A DNA stretch of 64,000 nucleotides. Origin: Actinocorallia populi (GTDB taxonomy: Bacteria > Actinomycetota > Actinomycetes > Streptosporangiales > Streptosporangiaceae). The notes under the pieces were generated by a model, which saw nothing but the letters and a program-made list of their open reading frames with translations, was not told where the DNA came from and ran no database searches. Both the position numbers and the translations under genes were made by a program. Where the stretch lies: assembly GCF_002995495.1 (NCBI RefSeq), contig NZ_PVZV01000001.1, forward strand, positions 1,116,001 through 1,180,000, written 5' to 3'. Shown here one piece after another: positions 1-8,587 of the stretch. Numbering within the stretch: position 1 is the first letter of the stretch; every line of letters begins with the position of its first letter.

Positions 1-150
1 GTCACCTGCCACGGTAGGCGGCCGACGGCCTTCGCGCAGCGGGTTCCCGAGTTGTCGGGGATGGGAGGCGCGGAGGGCGTGACTCGGGCGAAAGAGATGA
101 CGGAAGCCGGTGTCACCGAACACAATGGCCTGGTCACTCTCGGTGAGTGA
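1..150 (+). CDS. C-terminal end of an unidentified small protein (partial)
   Basis: The frame is open from the window edge to a TGA at 148-150, and the last 49 residues look coding: third positions are mostly G or C and the end is hydrophilic (motif EMTEAG, ending LVTLGE). The gene begins outside the window. A short protein directly upstream of a DUF1023 hydrolase is often WXG100/EspC-like, but nothing visible here proves that. It may instead be non-coding leader, because only 150 bases are seen. Confidence 0.4.
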   Translation, partial: VTCHGRRPTAFAQRVPELSGMGGAEGVTRAKEMTEAGVTEHNGLVTLGE

Positions 151-268
151 AGTGTTCGGGGCGCCGGAGGCGATCGACGATGCCGACGGGGCTCCGCCCG
201 GCGGACGGCCGTCGCGGGCGGGGCGCCGACCGGGGCAGGCAAGCGGGACGGGCTTCGGGGAGCGCGGC

Positions 269-2020
269 GTGGTGGTGTCCGAGCGGGTGTGGTGGGCGGG
301 ACGGCGGGTCGAGGATCTGGCCGGAGCCGCGGGGAACGCCGGTGTACGGGCCTGGCGGCTGCTGGAAGGCGAGGTGCTGGTGGGGCCCGCGGCGGTGGCC
401 CTGTTCGGGCGGGTCGCCGAGCGGCACGGCGAGGCGGGGCGGGCGTTCGTGGAGGCCGCCGGGCGGATCGAGGCGGCGGGGCGGCAGGCGACGCCGCCCG
501 TGCCCGGGATCCACGTGAGGTTTCCCCGGGCGGGACGGGCGCCCCGGGGGGAACCGGGGATCGGGGCGGGAAGCCCCGAAGGGCTGAACGACCTGATGAT
601 CGAACTGGGCCGGATGGCGCGGCGCTGGCAGGACACCGGGCGGGAACTGCGCAGGACCCTGGAGGGGATCGGGGCGGGCGGCGGCCCGGGAATCCGGGTC
701 GAGAGGCTCGGCACGGACCTGCTGGGGGAGATCCCGGACCTGCGGCGGCGGAGGGACCTCCTCGCCAAGGAGGAGCTCGGGCCCGAGCGGATCGGCCGGC
801 TCGCGGCGGCGCTCTCGATGATGTGGGCGGTGAAGGCCGCCGACCCGAAGCTGTACGCCCGGCTCCTCCGGGCGGGGGTGGACCCGGCGGACATGCCGGG
901 TTGCGGGGCCGCCGAGGTGCGGAAATGGTGGGAGCTCCTCGGCCGGGAGCAGCGGCGCCTGTACGTACTGGCCTTCCCGGCGCTGATCGGATGGGCGGAC
1001 GGGGTGCCCGCCGCCGCCCGGGACAAGGCGAACCGGACGGTCCTCGAACGCCGCCTCGAACAACTGCGGGAAAGCCCCGCCGGCTCGCTGACGCCCTTCG
1101 AGGCCCGCGACCTGAGAAGGCTGGAGCGGCTCGCCGACAAACTCGCCTCGGTCGAGCGGGACACCGGTCAGAAGGCCTACCTCCTGGGCCTCTCCTCGAC
1201 CCTCGCAGGCCCCTGGGACGGACCCGGCGAGAAGCCCCTCCTCCCCGACTCGATCCCCCGCCTCGTCACCGACCCCACCCCGGGCCCCGACGGCCGCGTC
1301 ATCATCGCCATCGGCAACCCCGACAGATCCCGCCACACCGGAATCTACGTCCCCGGCACCACGGCCCAACTCGACAACATCGACGGCGACGTCGAACGGG
1401 TCGTAAATCTGTGGAAGCAGAGCCAGAACTACGTATTCAAGGACGCGGTCTCCACCGTGATGTGGCTGGGTTACGACGCGCCAGACGGCATCGTCGCCGA
1501 TGCGACAAGAGATCAATACGCAGATGCAGGTGCTCCTAAACTGAGAGGCTTCGTCAACGGCATTCGCGCTGGTCAAGACGCGCCAAAAGCCCATGTGACC
1601 GTGATCGGGCATAGTTATGGTTCGGTGGTCGTGGGAGAGGCTGCCAAGAAACGCGATTTCGCTGCGGATGACATCGTCGTGGCGGGAAGTCCAGGAATGC
1701 ATGTAGGAAAAGCTGCCGAGCTCGGTATCGGTGCCGAGCGCGTCTGGGCCCAAGCGGCGGAGGGGGACCCGGTGCCCAATGCGGGTCGCATGGGACACGG
1801 ACGGCCGGACCCTGAAAAACGATGGGGGTTCGTGGGCAACCCCATGCCGTTGGTCCCGTCCGATGATCAGTTCGGGGGGCAGATCCTCGAGACGGACACC
1901 CAAGGTCACAGCGAATACTGGAACGAGGGAAGCAAGAGTCTGGACAACCAGGTCAAAGTCATGGTCCACACCCATGGGAACTCCACCCCGGCGGATGACC
2001 CGGTTTTGAAAGCCGAATGA
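269..2020 (+). CDS. DUF1023-type alpha/beta hydrolase
   Basis: Predicted 583-residue protein with an N-terminal charged, helical half and a C-terminal alpha/beta-hydrolase domain of the DUF1023 type. The hydrolase half has the family-like PGTTAQLDNIDGD stretch, WLGYDAP, the nucleophile elbow GHSYGS, an acid candidate in AEGDPVP and a late histidine in GHSEYW. Substrate is unknown. Starts are ambiguous: in-frame GTG codons lie at 110, 152 and 269-275. I chose 269 because GGGGAGCG precedes it and the homologous-looking sequence starts there. Composition is uneven: the first ~1,150 bases are very GC-rich, while from about 1400 to the end GC falls to roughly 50-58 percent and continues low into the next gene. 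A lipoprotein follows 22 bases downstream, a pairing that suggests a shared envelope role. Confidence 0.75.
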   Translation: MVVSERVWWAGRRVEDLAGAAGNAGVRAWRLLEGEVLVGPAAVALFGRVAERHGEAGRAFVEAAGRIEAAGRQATPPVPGIHVRFPRAGRAPRGEPGIGAGSPEGLNDLMIELGRMARRWQDTGRELRRTLEGIGAGGGPGIRVERLGTDLLGEIPDLRRRRDLLAKEELGPERIGRLAAALSMMWAVKAADPKLYARLLRAGVDPADMPGCGAAEVRKWWELLGREQRRLYVLAFPALIGWADGVPAAARDKANRTVLERRLEQLRESPAGSLTPFEARDLRRLERLADKLASVERDTGQKAYLLGLSSTLAGPWDGPGEKPLLPDSIPRLVTDPTPGPDGRVIIAIGNPDRSRHTGIYVPGTTAQLDNIDGDVERVVNLWKQSQNYVFKDAVSTVMWLGYDAPDGIVADATRDQYADAGAPKLRGFVNGIRAGQDAPKAHVTVIGHSYGSVVVGEAAKKRDFAADDIVVAGSPGMHVGKAAELGIGAERVWAQAAEGDPVPNAGRMGHGRPDPEKRWGFVGNPMPLVPSDDQFGGQILETDTQGHSEYWNEGSKSLDNQVKVMVHTHGNSTPADDPVLKAE

Positions 2021-2042
2021 TCGTTAAGGCGGGGTCGAAATC

Positions 2043-2606
2043 ATGACAAAGATGAAATGGTGCGGCTCTCTCATTGTTTCTTTGGTGGTCCTGTCCGGAT
2101 GTTCGAGCGTGAAGCTGGGAGGTCTGATGGCAGAAGAAAAATATTCGATCGCGCACCCGAAGGATGTAGCGGCCAAGGTGGGTCGGTACGGGAAAGAAAT
2201 CCTCGATGGGCTCGCCATTGAGGGGAAATTTAACAATCCCAACATTTCTCCGAGTCCGTGCGGAAGCGAGTACAACGCCAAGCGGGTACCGGGCCGCAAC
2301 CTTGATCACGAAACTTGGTGGGTGGGCCACAGCCCCTATTCGGAAGCGTTGATCACCTACGTGGAGGTCCCGAGCGCGGCGGTGATCGGTGAGGCGCTGA
2401 CCAGGCTGAAGGCGGCGCTGGAAGGCGCGGGCTGGCGGACCGTCGAGTTCGGTACGGGAAGTGCGACGAGCCAGGCGGTTCTGCGGATCGCGGCGCCGGA
2501 GGAGGGCTACGGGGCGGTTCTCCAGGGGATCACCACCGTTCCGGGCAGTCCGCGGATCGGAGTGAACGTGTCTTCGCCGTGTCTGCGGCATCCGGAGGCG
2601 GAGTGA
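2043..2606 (+). CDS. Small lipoprotein paired with the DUF1023 hydrolase
   Basis: A 187-residue protein with a short basic N-terminus, a hydrophobic segment and a lipobox LSGC (Cys20), so it should be exported and lipid-anchored. The mature part has two further cysteines (SPCG and SSPC) that could form a disulfide, and a C-terminal half resembling small actinobacterial lipoproteins of unknown function. It lies 22 bases after the hydrolase and is probably co-transcribed. The first ~290 bases are AT-rich for this genome (about 47 percent GC in the first 60), then the sequence returns abruptly to about 70 percent GC near 2330. No function can be assigned. Confidence 0.7.
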   Translation: MTKMKWCGSLIVSLVVLSGCSSVKLGGLMAEEKYSIAHPKDVAAKVGRYGKEILDGLAIEGKFNNPNISPSPCGSEYNAKRVPGRNLDHETWWVGHSPYSEALITYVEVPSAAVIGEALTRLKAALEGAGWRTVEFGTGSATSQAVLRIAAPEEGYGAVLQGITTVPGSPRIGVNVSSPCLRHPEAE

Positions 2607-2653
2607 GATCGGGCGGGAGCGGGGTTGTCGGGGGGAGGCCTTAGGCTGGTGGC

Positions 2654-3493
2654 ATGAGCGTTTCCGGGCTGCCTGATCACGAGCGGTGCCTGGTCATGGG
2701 CGTGGTGAACATCACGCCGGACTCCTTCAGTGACGGAGGGGAGTGGTTTGATCAGGAGCGGGCCGTCAAGCACGGGCTGGAGTTGGCGCGGGACGGGGCC
2801 GACCTGATCGACGTGGGCGGTGAGTCGACGCGGCCGGGGGCGCAGCGGGTGTCGCTGGCCGAGGAGCTCAGGCGGGTCGTGCCGGTGATCGAGGCGCTGT
2901 CCCGCGAAGGGGTGCCGGTCAGCGTCGACACGATGCGGGCCGAGGTGGCCGAGGCCGCGGTGCGGGCGGGGGCGCTGCTGGTCAACGACGTCAGCGGCGG
3001 TCTCGCCGATCCGGACATGCCGCAGGTCGTGGCGCGGGCGCGGGTGCCGTACGTGGTGATGCACTGGCGCGGGCACAGCCACGACATGCAGAGCCGCGCG
3101 GTCTACCGGGACGTCGTCACCGAGGTGAGGGACGAGCTGCTGCACCGGGTCGAGGCGGTGGTCGCCCAGGGCGTCGACCCGTCGATGATCGTGCTGGACC
3201 CGGGGCTGGGGTTCGCCAAGCAGCCGGAGCACAACTGGGCGCTGCTGGCCCGCCTCGGCGAGCTCGGCACGCGGTTCCCGGTCCTGGTGGGCGCCTCGCG
3301 CAAACGTTTCCTCGGCAGGCTGCTGGCCGCCCCGGACGGCACGCCCCGCCCGTTCGCCGAATGCGACGACGCGACGCTCGCGGTCAGCACGCTGGCCGCC
3401 GCGGCGGGCGCCTGGTGCGTACGCGTGCACAATGTCCGGCCGAACGCAGACGCGGTGCGGGTGGCCGCGGCCATAGGCTCAGCGCGTGGATGA
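2654..3493 (+). CDS. folP: Dihydropteroate synthase
   Basis: Condenses 6-hydroxymethyl-dihydropterin pyrophosphate with p-aminobenzoate to give dihydropteroate, in cytosolic folate synthesis. It is the sulfonamide target. The 279-residue TIM barrel has the two family signatures NITPDSFSD (residues 19-27) and DVGGESTRPG (53-62), plus SVDTMRAEVAEAA, NDVSGG, VLDPGLGFAK, GASRKRFLG and the terminal VRVHNV. Length is normal. The ATG start fits the first conserved strand. The 3' end overlaps the next gene by 8 bases, so it heads a tightly packed folate operon through 5269. In many actinobacteria folP follows ftsH-folE. Here the hydrolase/lipoprotein pair sits in that place. Confidence 0.97.
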   Translation: MSVSGLPDHERCLVMGVVNITPDSFSDGGEWFDQERAVKHGLELARDGADLIDVGGESTRPGAQRVSLAEELRRVVPVIEALSREGVPVSVDTMRAEVAEAAVRAGALLVNDVSGGLADPDMPQVVARARVPYVVMHWRGHSHDMQSRAVYRDVVTEVRDELLHRVEAVVAQGVDPSMIVLDPGLGFAKQPEHNWALLARLGELGTRFPVLVGASRKRFLGRLLAAPDGTPRPFAECDDATLAVSTLAAAAGAWCVRVHNVRPNADAVRVAAAIGSARG

Positions 3494-3914
3494 CGCCGCA
3501 GCGGTAGAGGCCGCGAATGCCAAGTTCTACACCGCCTTCGAGACGGGCGACCTGGACCTCATGCACGAGGTCTGGGCCGACGGAGACTACGCCGAGGGCG
3601 TGACCTGCGTCCATCCGGGCTGGACGATGTTGCGCGGGCGCGGCGAGGTGCTGCGCTCCTGGGCGCTGATCATGGCGAACACCGCCTACATCCAGTTCGT
3701 GCTCACCGAGGTGCACACCGAGGTCAGGGGCGACTTCGCGATCCTCACGTGCGAGGAGAACATCCTCACGGCCGACAGGGACGAAGAAGGGTTCCTCGCG
3801 GGGGGAAGCGTCGTGACGACGAAGGTGTTCGTACGTGACGAAGGTCAGTGGAGGCTGTGGGTCCACCACGGCTCCCCGGTGCTGAACGGGACACAGGATG
3901 ACGGATCGGATTGA
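3486..3914 (+). CDS. NTF2/SnoaL-like protein in the folate operon
   Basis: A 142-residue protein of the nuclear transport factor 2 / SnoaL-like fold: an N-terminal helix (AAAVEAANAKFYTAFETGDL), a WADGDY turn, HPGWTMLRGRGEV, and a C-terminal beta sheet ending WRLWVHHGSPV. The GTG start overlaps the folP end by 8 bases and the stop overlaps folB by 17, so translation is probably coupled. Genes of this type recur between folP and folB in actinobacteria, which suggests a linked but undefined role. Catalytic residues cannot be assigned. Confidence 0.85.
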   Translation: MDDAAAVEAANAKFYTAFETGDLDLMHEVWADGDYAEGVTCVHPGWTMLRGRGEVLRSWALIMANTAYIQFVLTEVHTEVRGDFAILTCEENILTADRDEEGFLAGGSVVTTKVFVRDEGQWRLWVHHGSPVLNGTQDDGSD

Positions 3915-4260
3915 GCTGCGCGGGCTGCGCGCCCGCGGTTTCCACGGTGTGCTGCCGGCCGAGCGGGAGCTCGGCCAGGAGTTCGTGGTCGACGCCGTCC
4001 TGGGTCTCGACCTGCGGCCCGCCGCGGCGAAGGACGACGTCGCGCTGACCGTCCACTACGGGGAGCTGGCCGACCGGCTGGTCGAGGTGGTGACCGGTGA
4101 GCCGGTCGACCTGATCGAGACGCTCGCCGAGCGGCTGGCCGGGGTGTGCCTGGCCGATCCGCGGGTGGAGACCGCCGAGGTGACCGTGCACAAGCCGGCC
4201 GCCCCCATCGAGCACCCGTTCACCGACGTCGCCGTCACGATCCTCAGGAGCCGCGCATGA
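3898..4260 (+). CDS. folB: Dihydroneopterin aldolase
   Basis: Cleaves 7,8-dihydroneopterin to 6-hydroxymethyl-dihydropterin and glycolaldehyde. The 120-residue length is typical. Visible signatures are ARGFHGVLPAERELGQEFVVD, containing the substrate-binding glutamate, VHYGELADRL, DLIETLAERLA and VHKPAAPI with the conserved catalytic-region lysine. The enzyme of this family acts as a homo-oligomer in the cytosol. It overlaps both neighbours, and its TGA is shared with the ATG of folK in an ATGA overlap. Confidence 0.96.
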   Translation: MTDRIELRGLRARGFHGVLPAERELGQEFVVDAVLGLDLRPAAAKDDVALTVHYGELADRLVEVVTGEPVDLIETLAERLAGVCLADPRVETAEVTVHKPAAPIEHPFTDVAVTILRSRA

Positions 4261-4802
4261 CAGACCGGAGCTTGACCGGCGGGCACATGCTGATCGAACA
4301 CCGGGTGGTGCTGTCGCTGGGCAGCAACCTGGGAGACCGGTTGGAGAACCTGCAGGACGCGATCGACGCGCTGTTCGACGCGCCCGGCCTCACGTTCCTG
4401 GCGATCTCCCCGGTGTACGAGACCGCGCCGTGGGGCGGGGTCGAGCAGGACGACTTCCTCAACGTGGTCGTCGTCGCCGAGACCCTGCTGACGCCCGAGA
4501 CGCTGCTGGAGCGCAGCCTGTCGATCGAGGAGTCGATGCGCCGGGAGCGGGTCGTCCGCTGGGGGCCGCGCACCCTCGACATCGACATCGTGCAGTTCGG
4601 CGGGATCGTCTCCGACGATCCCCGGCTGACGCTCCCGCATCCCCGCGCGCACGAACGGGCGTTCGTGCTGGTGCCGTGGGCGGGGGTCGAGCCCGACGCG
4701 GTGCTGACGGGCCACGGACCGGTCGCCGACCTGGCCGCCGCCGCGGCGGGGGACCAGGAGGTCACCCGCCGCGACGACCTGACCCTCCAGCCACCGGCGT
4801 GA
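4257..4802 (+). CDS. folK: 6-Hydroxymethyl-7,8-dihydropterin pyrophosphokinase
   Basis: Transfers pyrophosphate from ATP to 6-hydroxymethyl-dihydropterin, the step before folP. The protein has 181 residues, with LSLGSNLGDR near the N-terminus, VYETAPWGG, QDDFLNVV and the ATP/Mg signature RWGPRTLDIDIVQFG. The chosen ATG overlaps the folB stop in ATGA. An ATG 27 bases further in is possible, because homologues usually begin close to LSLGSNLG. It ends in a TGA overlapping the GTG of the next gene. Confidence 0.96.
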   Translation: MTDRSLTGGHMLIEHRVVLSLGSNLGDRLENLQDAIDALFDAPGLTFLAISPVYETAPWGGVEQDDFLNVVVVAETLLTPETLLERSLSIEESMRRERVVRWGPRTLDIDIVQFGGIVSDDPRLTLPHPRAHERAFVLVPWAGVEPDAVLTGHGPVADLAAAAAGDQEVTRRDDLTLQPPA

Positions 4803-5269
4803 GGGCGTCCCGGCCGTCCCTGCTGCTGGCGCTGGTGTTCGCGGCGGCGCTGGCGGTGTGGGCGCTGCTCAAAGGCGTGTACTCGCAGCTGCCGCCGCTG
4901 CCGTGGACGGCGGTGCCCACCCTGCTGCTGCTGGCGCTCGGCGAGGTCGTCACCGGCGTCAACATCCGCAACAAGATCCACCACAAGGCCGCCGCGGAGG
5001 ACGCACGCCCCGTCGACCCGCTGAGCGTGGCGAACATGGCGGTGCTCGGCAAGGCCAGCGCGCACGCCGCGGCCGCCCTCACGGGTGTCTTCCTCGGTTT
5101 CGCCTTCCATGTCCTGCCGGACCTCGACCTCCCCACTCCCCGCCACGACTTCATCGTCAGCGCCGCCACCACCGCCTCGGCCCTCATCCTCACCGGCGCC
5201 GCGCTCTTCCTGGAGTGGTGCTGCCGCATCCCCAAGGACCCCGAAGAGGAGAAGAACGGCCGCCGCTGA
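4799..5269 (+). CDS. DUF3180 membrane protein
   Basis: A 156-residue predicted membrane protein with about four transmembrane segments: residues 6-23, 33-50, 82-102 and 118-140. The last is followed by a charged tail (PKDPEEEKNGRR). The segment after helix 2 (VNIRNKIHHK) and the VANMAVLGKASAHAAA stretch are typical of DUF3180, the usual last gene of actinobacterial folate operons. Function is unknown. The GTG start overlaps the folK stop by 4 bases. A strong hairpin lies 63 bases downstream. Confidence 0.88.
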   Translation: MRASRPSLLLALVFAAALAVWALLKGVYSQLPPLPWTAVPTLLLLALGEVVTGVNIRNKIHHKAAAEDARPVDPLSVANMAVLGKASAHAAAALTGVFLGFAFHVLPDLDLPTPRHDFIVSAATTASALILTGAALFLEWCCRIPKDPEEEKNGRR

Positions 5270-5332
5270 CCGCGGCCCGTCCCGCCTTCGAGACCGCCGG
5301 ACGCGGCCCGGCCGATGAGCCGCGACTTCGGG

Positions 5333-5365
5333 AGCGGTCCCGCCGTCGAGGACGGCGGGACCGCT
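5333..5365. terminator. Bidirectional hairpin terminator between DUF3180 and nuoD
   Basis: A perfect 15-bp stem (AGCGGTCCCGCCGTC with its complement) closes on a 3-base loop. It sits between two convergent genes and can serve both. No long T-run follows, as is usual in this GC range. Confidence 0.8.
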
Positions 5366-5383
5366 CCTCTTCCGGGTAGCGGG

Positions 5384-6538
5384 TTATTTGTCGATGTCGC
5401 CGACGACGAAGAACATGGAGCCGAGGATGGCGACCATGTCGGCGACGAGCTGTCCCTTCAACATCTCGGGAAGGACCTGGATGTTGTTGTAGCTGGCGCT
5501 GCGGAGTTTGAGGCGCCAGGGGGTCTTCTCGCCGCGGGAGACCAGGTAGTAGCCGTTGATGCCCAGGGGGTTCTCGGTCCAGGCGTAGGTGTGGCCGACG
5601 GGGATCTTGAGGATCTTGGGGAGCCGCTGGTTGATCGGCCCCGGCGGCAGGGCGGCGAGGCGCTCCAGGCAGGCGTCGGCGAGGTCGAGGGAGGCCAGGA
5701 CCTGGTCGTGGAGGCATTCGAAGCGGGCCAGGCAGTCGCCCTCGGTGCGGGTGACGACGGGGACGTCGAGTTCGCCGTAGGCCAGGTAGGGCTCGTCGCG
5801 GCGCAGGTCGAAGTCGACGCCGGAGGCGCGGGCGATGGGGCCGCTGACCCCGTACTGCAGGATCTGCTCGCGGGTGAGGACGCCGACGCCGCGGGTGCGG
5901 GCGCGGAAGATCTCGTTGCCCAGGATGATGTCCGTGATGTCGGGCATCCGGGAGCGGACGAGCGCGACGGCCTGGCGGGTGCGCTCCAGCCAGCCGAAAG
6001 GCAGGTCCTCCTTGAGGCCGCCGACCCGGTTGAACATGTAGTGCATCCGGCCGCCGGAGACCTCCTCCAGCACCCGCTGCAGCTCCTCGCGTTCTCGGAA
6101 GGCGTAGAACATCGGAGTGATCGCCCCCACCTCGAGCGGGTAGGAGCCGAGGAACATGAGATGGTTCAGCACCCGGTTGAGCTCGGCGAGCAGGGTGCGC
6201 GCCCAGACGGCGCGCACCGGCACCTCCATGCCGAGCACCCGTTCGGCGGCCAGCACCACGCCGAGCTCGTTGGAGAACGCCGACAACCAGTCGTGCCGGT
6301 TGGCCAGCACCACGATCTGCCGCAGGTCGCGCACCTCGAAGAGTTTCTCCGCGCCCCGGTGCATGTATCCGACGATCGGTTCGGCCGAGTCGATGAGCTC
6401 GCCGTCGAGGGTGAGGCGCAGCCGCAGGACGCCGTGGGTGGAGGGGTGCTGCGGCCCGATGTTGAGGATCATGTCCTCGGTCGCGAGTTCCCGTGCCCCC
6501 GCCCCGATCCCGACAGTGCGTGTCTCCATGACGGCCAT
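5384..6538 (-). CDS. nuoD: Stand-alone NADH-quinone oxidoreductase subunit D-like protein
   Basis: A 384-residue member of the respiratory complex I 49-kDa / [NiFe]-hydrogenase large-subunit family. Signatures include [72 protein letters not shown] and a C-terminal IDK. No hydrogenase CxxC nickel ligands are present. No other nuo gene is nearby, so this is an isolated second copy, the kind often called nuoD2 in actinobacteria. I start it at the ATG at 6538 because a GGCGGAG lies 9 bases upstream and the preceding 34 codons look non-homologous. An ATG at 6529 is also possible. It is divergent from the PH-domain genes. Confidence 0.85.
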   Translation of the reverse strand: MAVMETRTVGIGAGARELATEDMILNIGPQHPSTHGVLRLRLTLDGELIDSAEPIVGYMHRGAEKLFEVRDLRQIVVLANRHDWLSAFSNELGVVLAAERVLGMEVPVRAVWARTLLAELNRVLNHLMFLGSYPLEVGAITPMFYAFREREELQRVLEEVSGGRMHYMFNRVGGLKEDLPFGWLERTRQAVALVRSRMPDITDIILGNEIFRARTRGVGVLTREQILQYGVSGPIARASGVDFDLRRDEPYLAYGELDVPVVTRTEGDCLARFECLHDQVLASLDLADACLERLAALPPGPINQRLPKILKIPVGHTYAWTENPLGINGYYLVSRGEKTPWRLKLRSASYNNIQVLPEMLKGQLVADMVAILGSMFFVVGDIDK

Positions 6539-6641
6539 CGTCGCAGACTCCGCCGGCCGCCACGCGGCCGTGTCGCCCGCCACCGGTACGGGTGGTGGCT
6601 TTGATGTTAAAAAGAGGGCGTTTCCTGTTGACTGGGACACG

Positions 6642-7181
6642 ATGAACGAGCAGCCGCAGATCCTGCCTCCGCAGCCCTACCGCCAGCGCACCCGGGAGGA
6701 GGCGTTCGCGCCGCCCGAAGGAGCCCGCTGGTGGCGGATCTCCTCGCGCCACAAGTGGTACCGCCGGACGGTCGCGCTGGTCGTCGCGCTGCTCGCCGGG
6801 CCGATCGGCGCGTTCGTGGTCGCCCGGACGGGAGGGACGCCGGGCGCGATCGTCTGGGGCGCGGCGACGGTGCTGGCGTTCGTCCTGGCCTGGCTGGTGG
6901 CCGAGCAGGACTACCAGGCCTGGGGCTTCCTGGAACGCGGCGACGACCTCGTGATCACCTCGGGGGTCTTCCAGCGCCGGATCGTCATCGTCCCCTACGC
7001 GCGGATGCAGTTCGTGGACGTGACGTCGGGCCCGCTGGAGCAGGTGTTCGGGCTGGCGACGGTGCGGCTGCACACCGCGGCGGCGACGACGGACGCCGCG
7101 ATCCCCGGGCTGCCGGTCGCGGTCGCCGACCAGCTGCGGGACAGGTTGGCGGCCAGGGGCGACGAGGGGGCCGGCCTGTGA
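6642..7181 (+). CDS. Bacterial PH-domain membrane protein (YdbS-like)
   Basis: A 179-residue protein: a proline-rich cytosolic N-terminus, two adjacent transmembrane helices (about 45-63 and 70-90), then one bacterial PH (bPH2) domain seen as [28 protein letters not shown] followed by [10 protein letters not shown]. The repeated LxxxxGxxxRxxxxxPYxRMQ pattern is typical of the YdbS/YdbT pair. It overlaps the next gene by 4 bases (GTGA). Function is unknown; YdbS/YdbT of Bacillus subtilis affect membrane or antimicrobial stress phenotypes. Confidence 0.85.
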   Translation: MNEQPQILPPQPYRQRTREEAFAPPEGARWWRISSRHKWYRRTVALVVALLAGPIGAFVVARTGGTPGAIVWGAATVLAFVLAWLVAEQDYQAWGFLERGDDLVITSGVFQRRIVIVPYARMQFVDVTSGPLEQVFGLATVRLHTAAATTDAAIPGLPVAVADQLRDRLAARGDEGAGL

Positions 7182-8530
7182 ACCCCCACCCTTATCCGCC
7201 GCGGCAGCCGTACCGGCCGGGCTGGGCGCCGCCTCCGCGGCCGTCGATGGAGGTGCACCGCCTGCACTGGGCGACCGCTCCGCTGCGTTCGCTGAACATC
7301 GTGGTCGTCTATTTCGTCCTGATCGGCATGTGGCTGCTGCTGGACCCGGACGACTGGTTCACGCTGGACCCGGCACGGATCCTGCTGTTCCTGCTGGTCA
7401 CCTTCCCGGTCGCGCTGGTGGCGGGCGCGGTGGGGGTGTGGACGTGGTGGGCGGTGCGGTTCTGGATCGACGGCGACGACCTGGTGGTCGACACAGGGGT
7501 GGTGCGCAGCCGGATCCGCCGCATCCCGTTGTCGCGGATGCAGGGCGTCGACGTGGTCAGCCCGCTGCTGGGCAGGCTGCTCGGGCTGGCGGAGGTGCGG
7601 CTGGAGCTGGCCGGGGGCAGTTCCGCCGAGATCACGTTGCGGTATCTGGGCAGGCGGCGGGCGCAGGAGCTGCGGGCCGAGCTGGTGGCGCTGGCCGCGG
7701 GGCTGCCCGGGCACACCCCGGAGGCTCCGGAACGGCCGTTCTGCCGGGTGGGGTTCGGGGCGCTGTTCCTCTCGCTGGTGTTGCGGGTCCCGGTGCTGCT
7801 GGCCTTCGCGCTGTTCGTCGCGCTGGTCGTCTTCGGGATCGTCACCGGGGAGCTGGCGGTGCTGGGCGTGGCCATCCCGATCCTGCTGGGCCTGTGCCGC
7901 GAGGTGGCCGCGCCCCTGGTGATGTACGCGCGGTTCCGCTCGTCGATCGCGCCGGACGGCATCCGGTTGCGGTTCGGCCTGCTGGAGAGCCGGCTGCAGA
8001 CGGTGCCGCCGGGCCGGATCCAGGCGCTGCGGGTGGTGGAGCCGTGGATGTGGCGGCAGTTCGGCTGGGCCCGGGTGGAGATGACGGTCGCCGGTTACGG
8101 CGGGGAGCGCCAGGCCCTCTCGTCCACCCTGCTGCCGGTGGGGCCGAGGGAGGCGGCCTTCGCGATGGTCTCCGAGATCTTCCCCGGGGCCCCGGTCGAG
8201 GGCGTGGCGCTGACGGCGGCGCGGTCGCGGTGGCGGAGCGCGGACGCGGCGGGCATCTCCCGTGAGGTCTTCGTGTCCCGGCGGGGCAGGTTCTGCCGGA
8301 CCTGGGACGTGGTGGACTTCGCCCGCGCGCAGTCCGTGCGGCTGACCGCCTCGCCGGTCCAGCGGCTGCTGGGGCTCGGCACCGTTCAGGTCGACGTGCC
8401 GCCGGGGCCGGTCCAGGTGGCCGCGGTGGACTGGGAGCTGGCGCAGGCCAGGGGCCTGGCGGACGAGACGGTGGCGCGGACCGGGCCGGCCAGGGCCAGG
8501 TCCGGTTCGCTGGAACGCTGGGCCGGATGA
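7178..8530 (+). CDS. Bacterial PH-domain membrane protein (YdbT-like)
   Basis: A 450-residue protein that starts at a GTG overlapping the previous stop. After a proline-rich head come two transmembrane helices (about residues 40-60 and 68-90) and a bPH2 domain with LVVDTGVVRSRIRRIPLSRMQGVDVVSP. A second helical pair near 190-240 precedes a second PH domain (IRLRFGLLESRLQTVPPGRIQ). A third degenerate copy (REVFVSRRGRFCRTWDVVDFARAQ) ends the protein. Three PH repeats with two helical pairs match the YdbT architecture. It probably forms a complex with the preceding gene product. Confidence 0.85.
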   Translation: MNPHPYPPRQPYRPGWAPPPRPSMEVHRLHWATAPLRSLNIVVVYFVLIGMWLLLDPDDWFTLDPARILLFLLVTFPVALVAGAVGVWTWWAVRFWIDGDDLVVDTGVVRSRIRRIPLSRMQGVDVVSPLLGRLLGLAEVRLELAGGSSAEITLRYLGRRRAQELRAELVALAAGLPGHTPEAPERPFCRVGFGALFLSLVLRVPVLLAFALFVALVVFGIVTGELAVLGVAIPILLGLCREVAAPLVMYARFRSSIAPDGIRLRFGLLESRLQTVPPGRIQALRVVEPWMWRQFGWARVEMTVAGYGGERQALSSTLLPVGPREAAFAMVSEIFPGAPVEGVALTAARSRWRSADAAGISREVFVSRRGRFCRTWDVVDFARAQSVRLTASPVQRLLGLGTVQVDVPPGPVQVAAVDWELAQARGLADETVARTGPARARSGSLERWAG

Positions 8531-8543
8531 GGGGATGAAAAAG

Positions 8544-8572
8544 GGCCGGGGCCCCCCAAGGGGACCCCGGCC
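8544..8572. terminator. Hairpin between PH gene and first secreted protein gene
   Basis: GGCCGGGGCCCC and its near-complement form a 12-bp stem with one mismatch and a short loop. It lies 14 bases after the plus-strand stop and 16 bases after the minus-strand stop of the convergent gene, so it can end both. Confidence 0.7.
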
Positions 8573-8587
8573 GGAACGACCGCTTGA

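Noticed and set aside
134-1975. 613-codon open frame on the minus strand opposite the hydrolase gene
   Set aside because: It is an artefact of high-GC third-position bias; the translation is Pro/Arg/His-rich low complexity without motifs.
6529-6640. N-terminal extension of nuoD (34 residues starting at 6640)
   Set aside because: Not similar to NuoD N-termini and runs into the divergent promoter space; the internal ATG has a better ribosome site.
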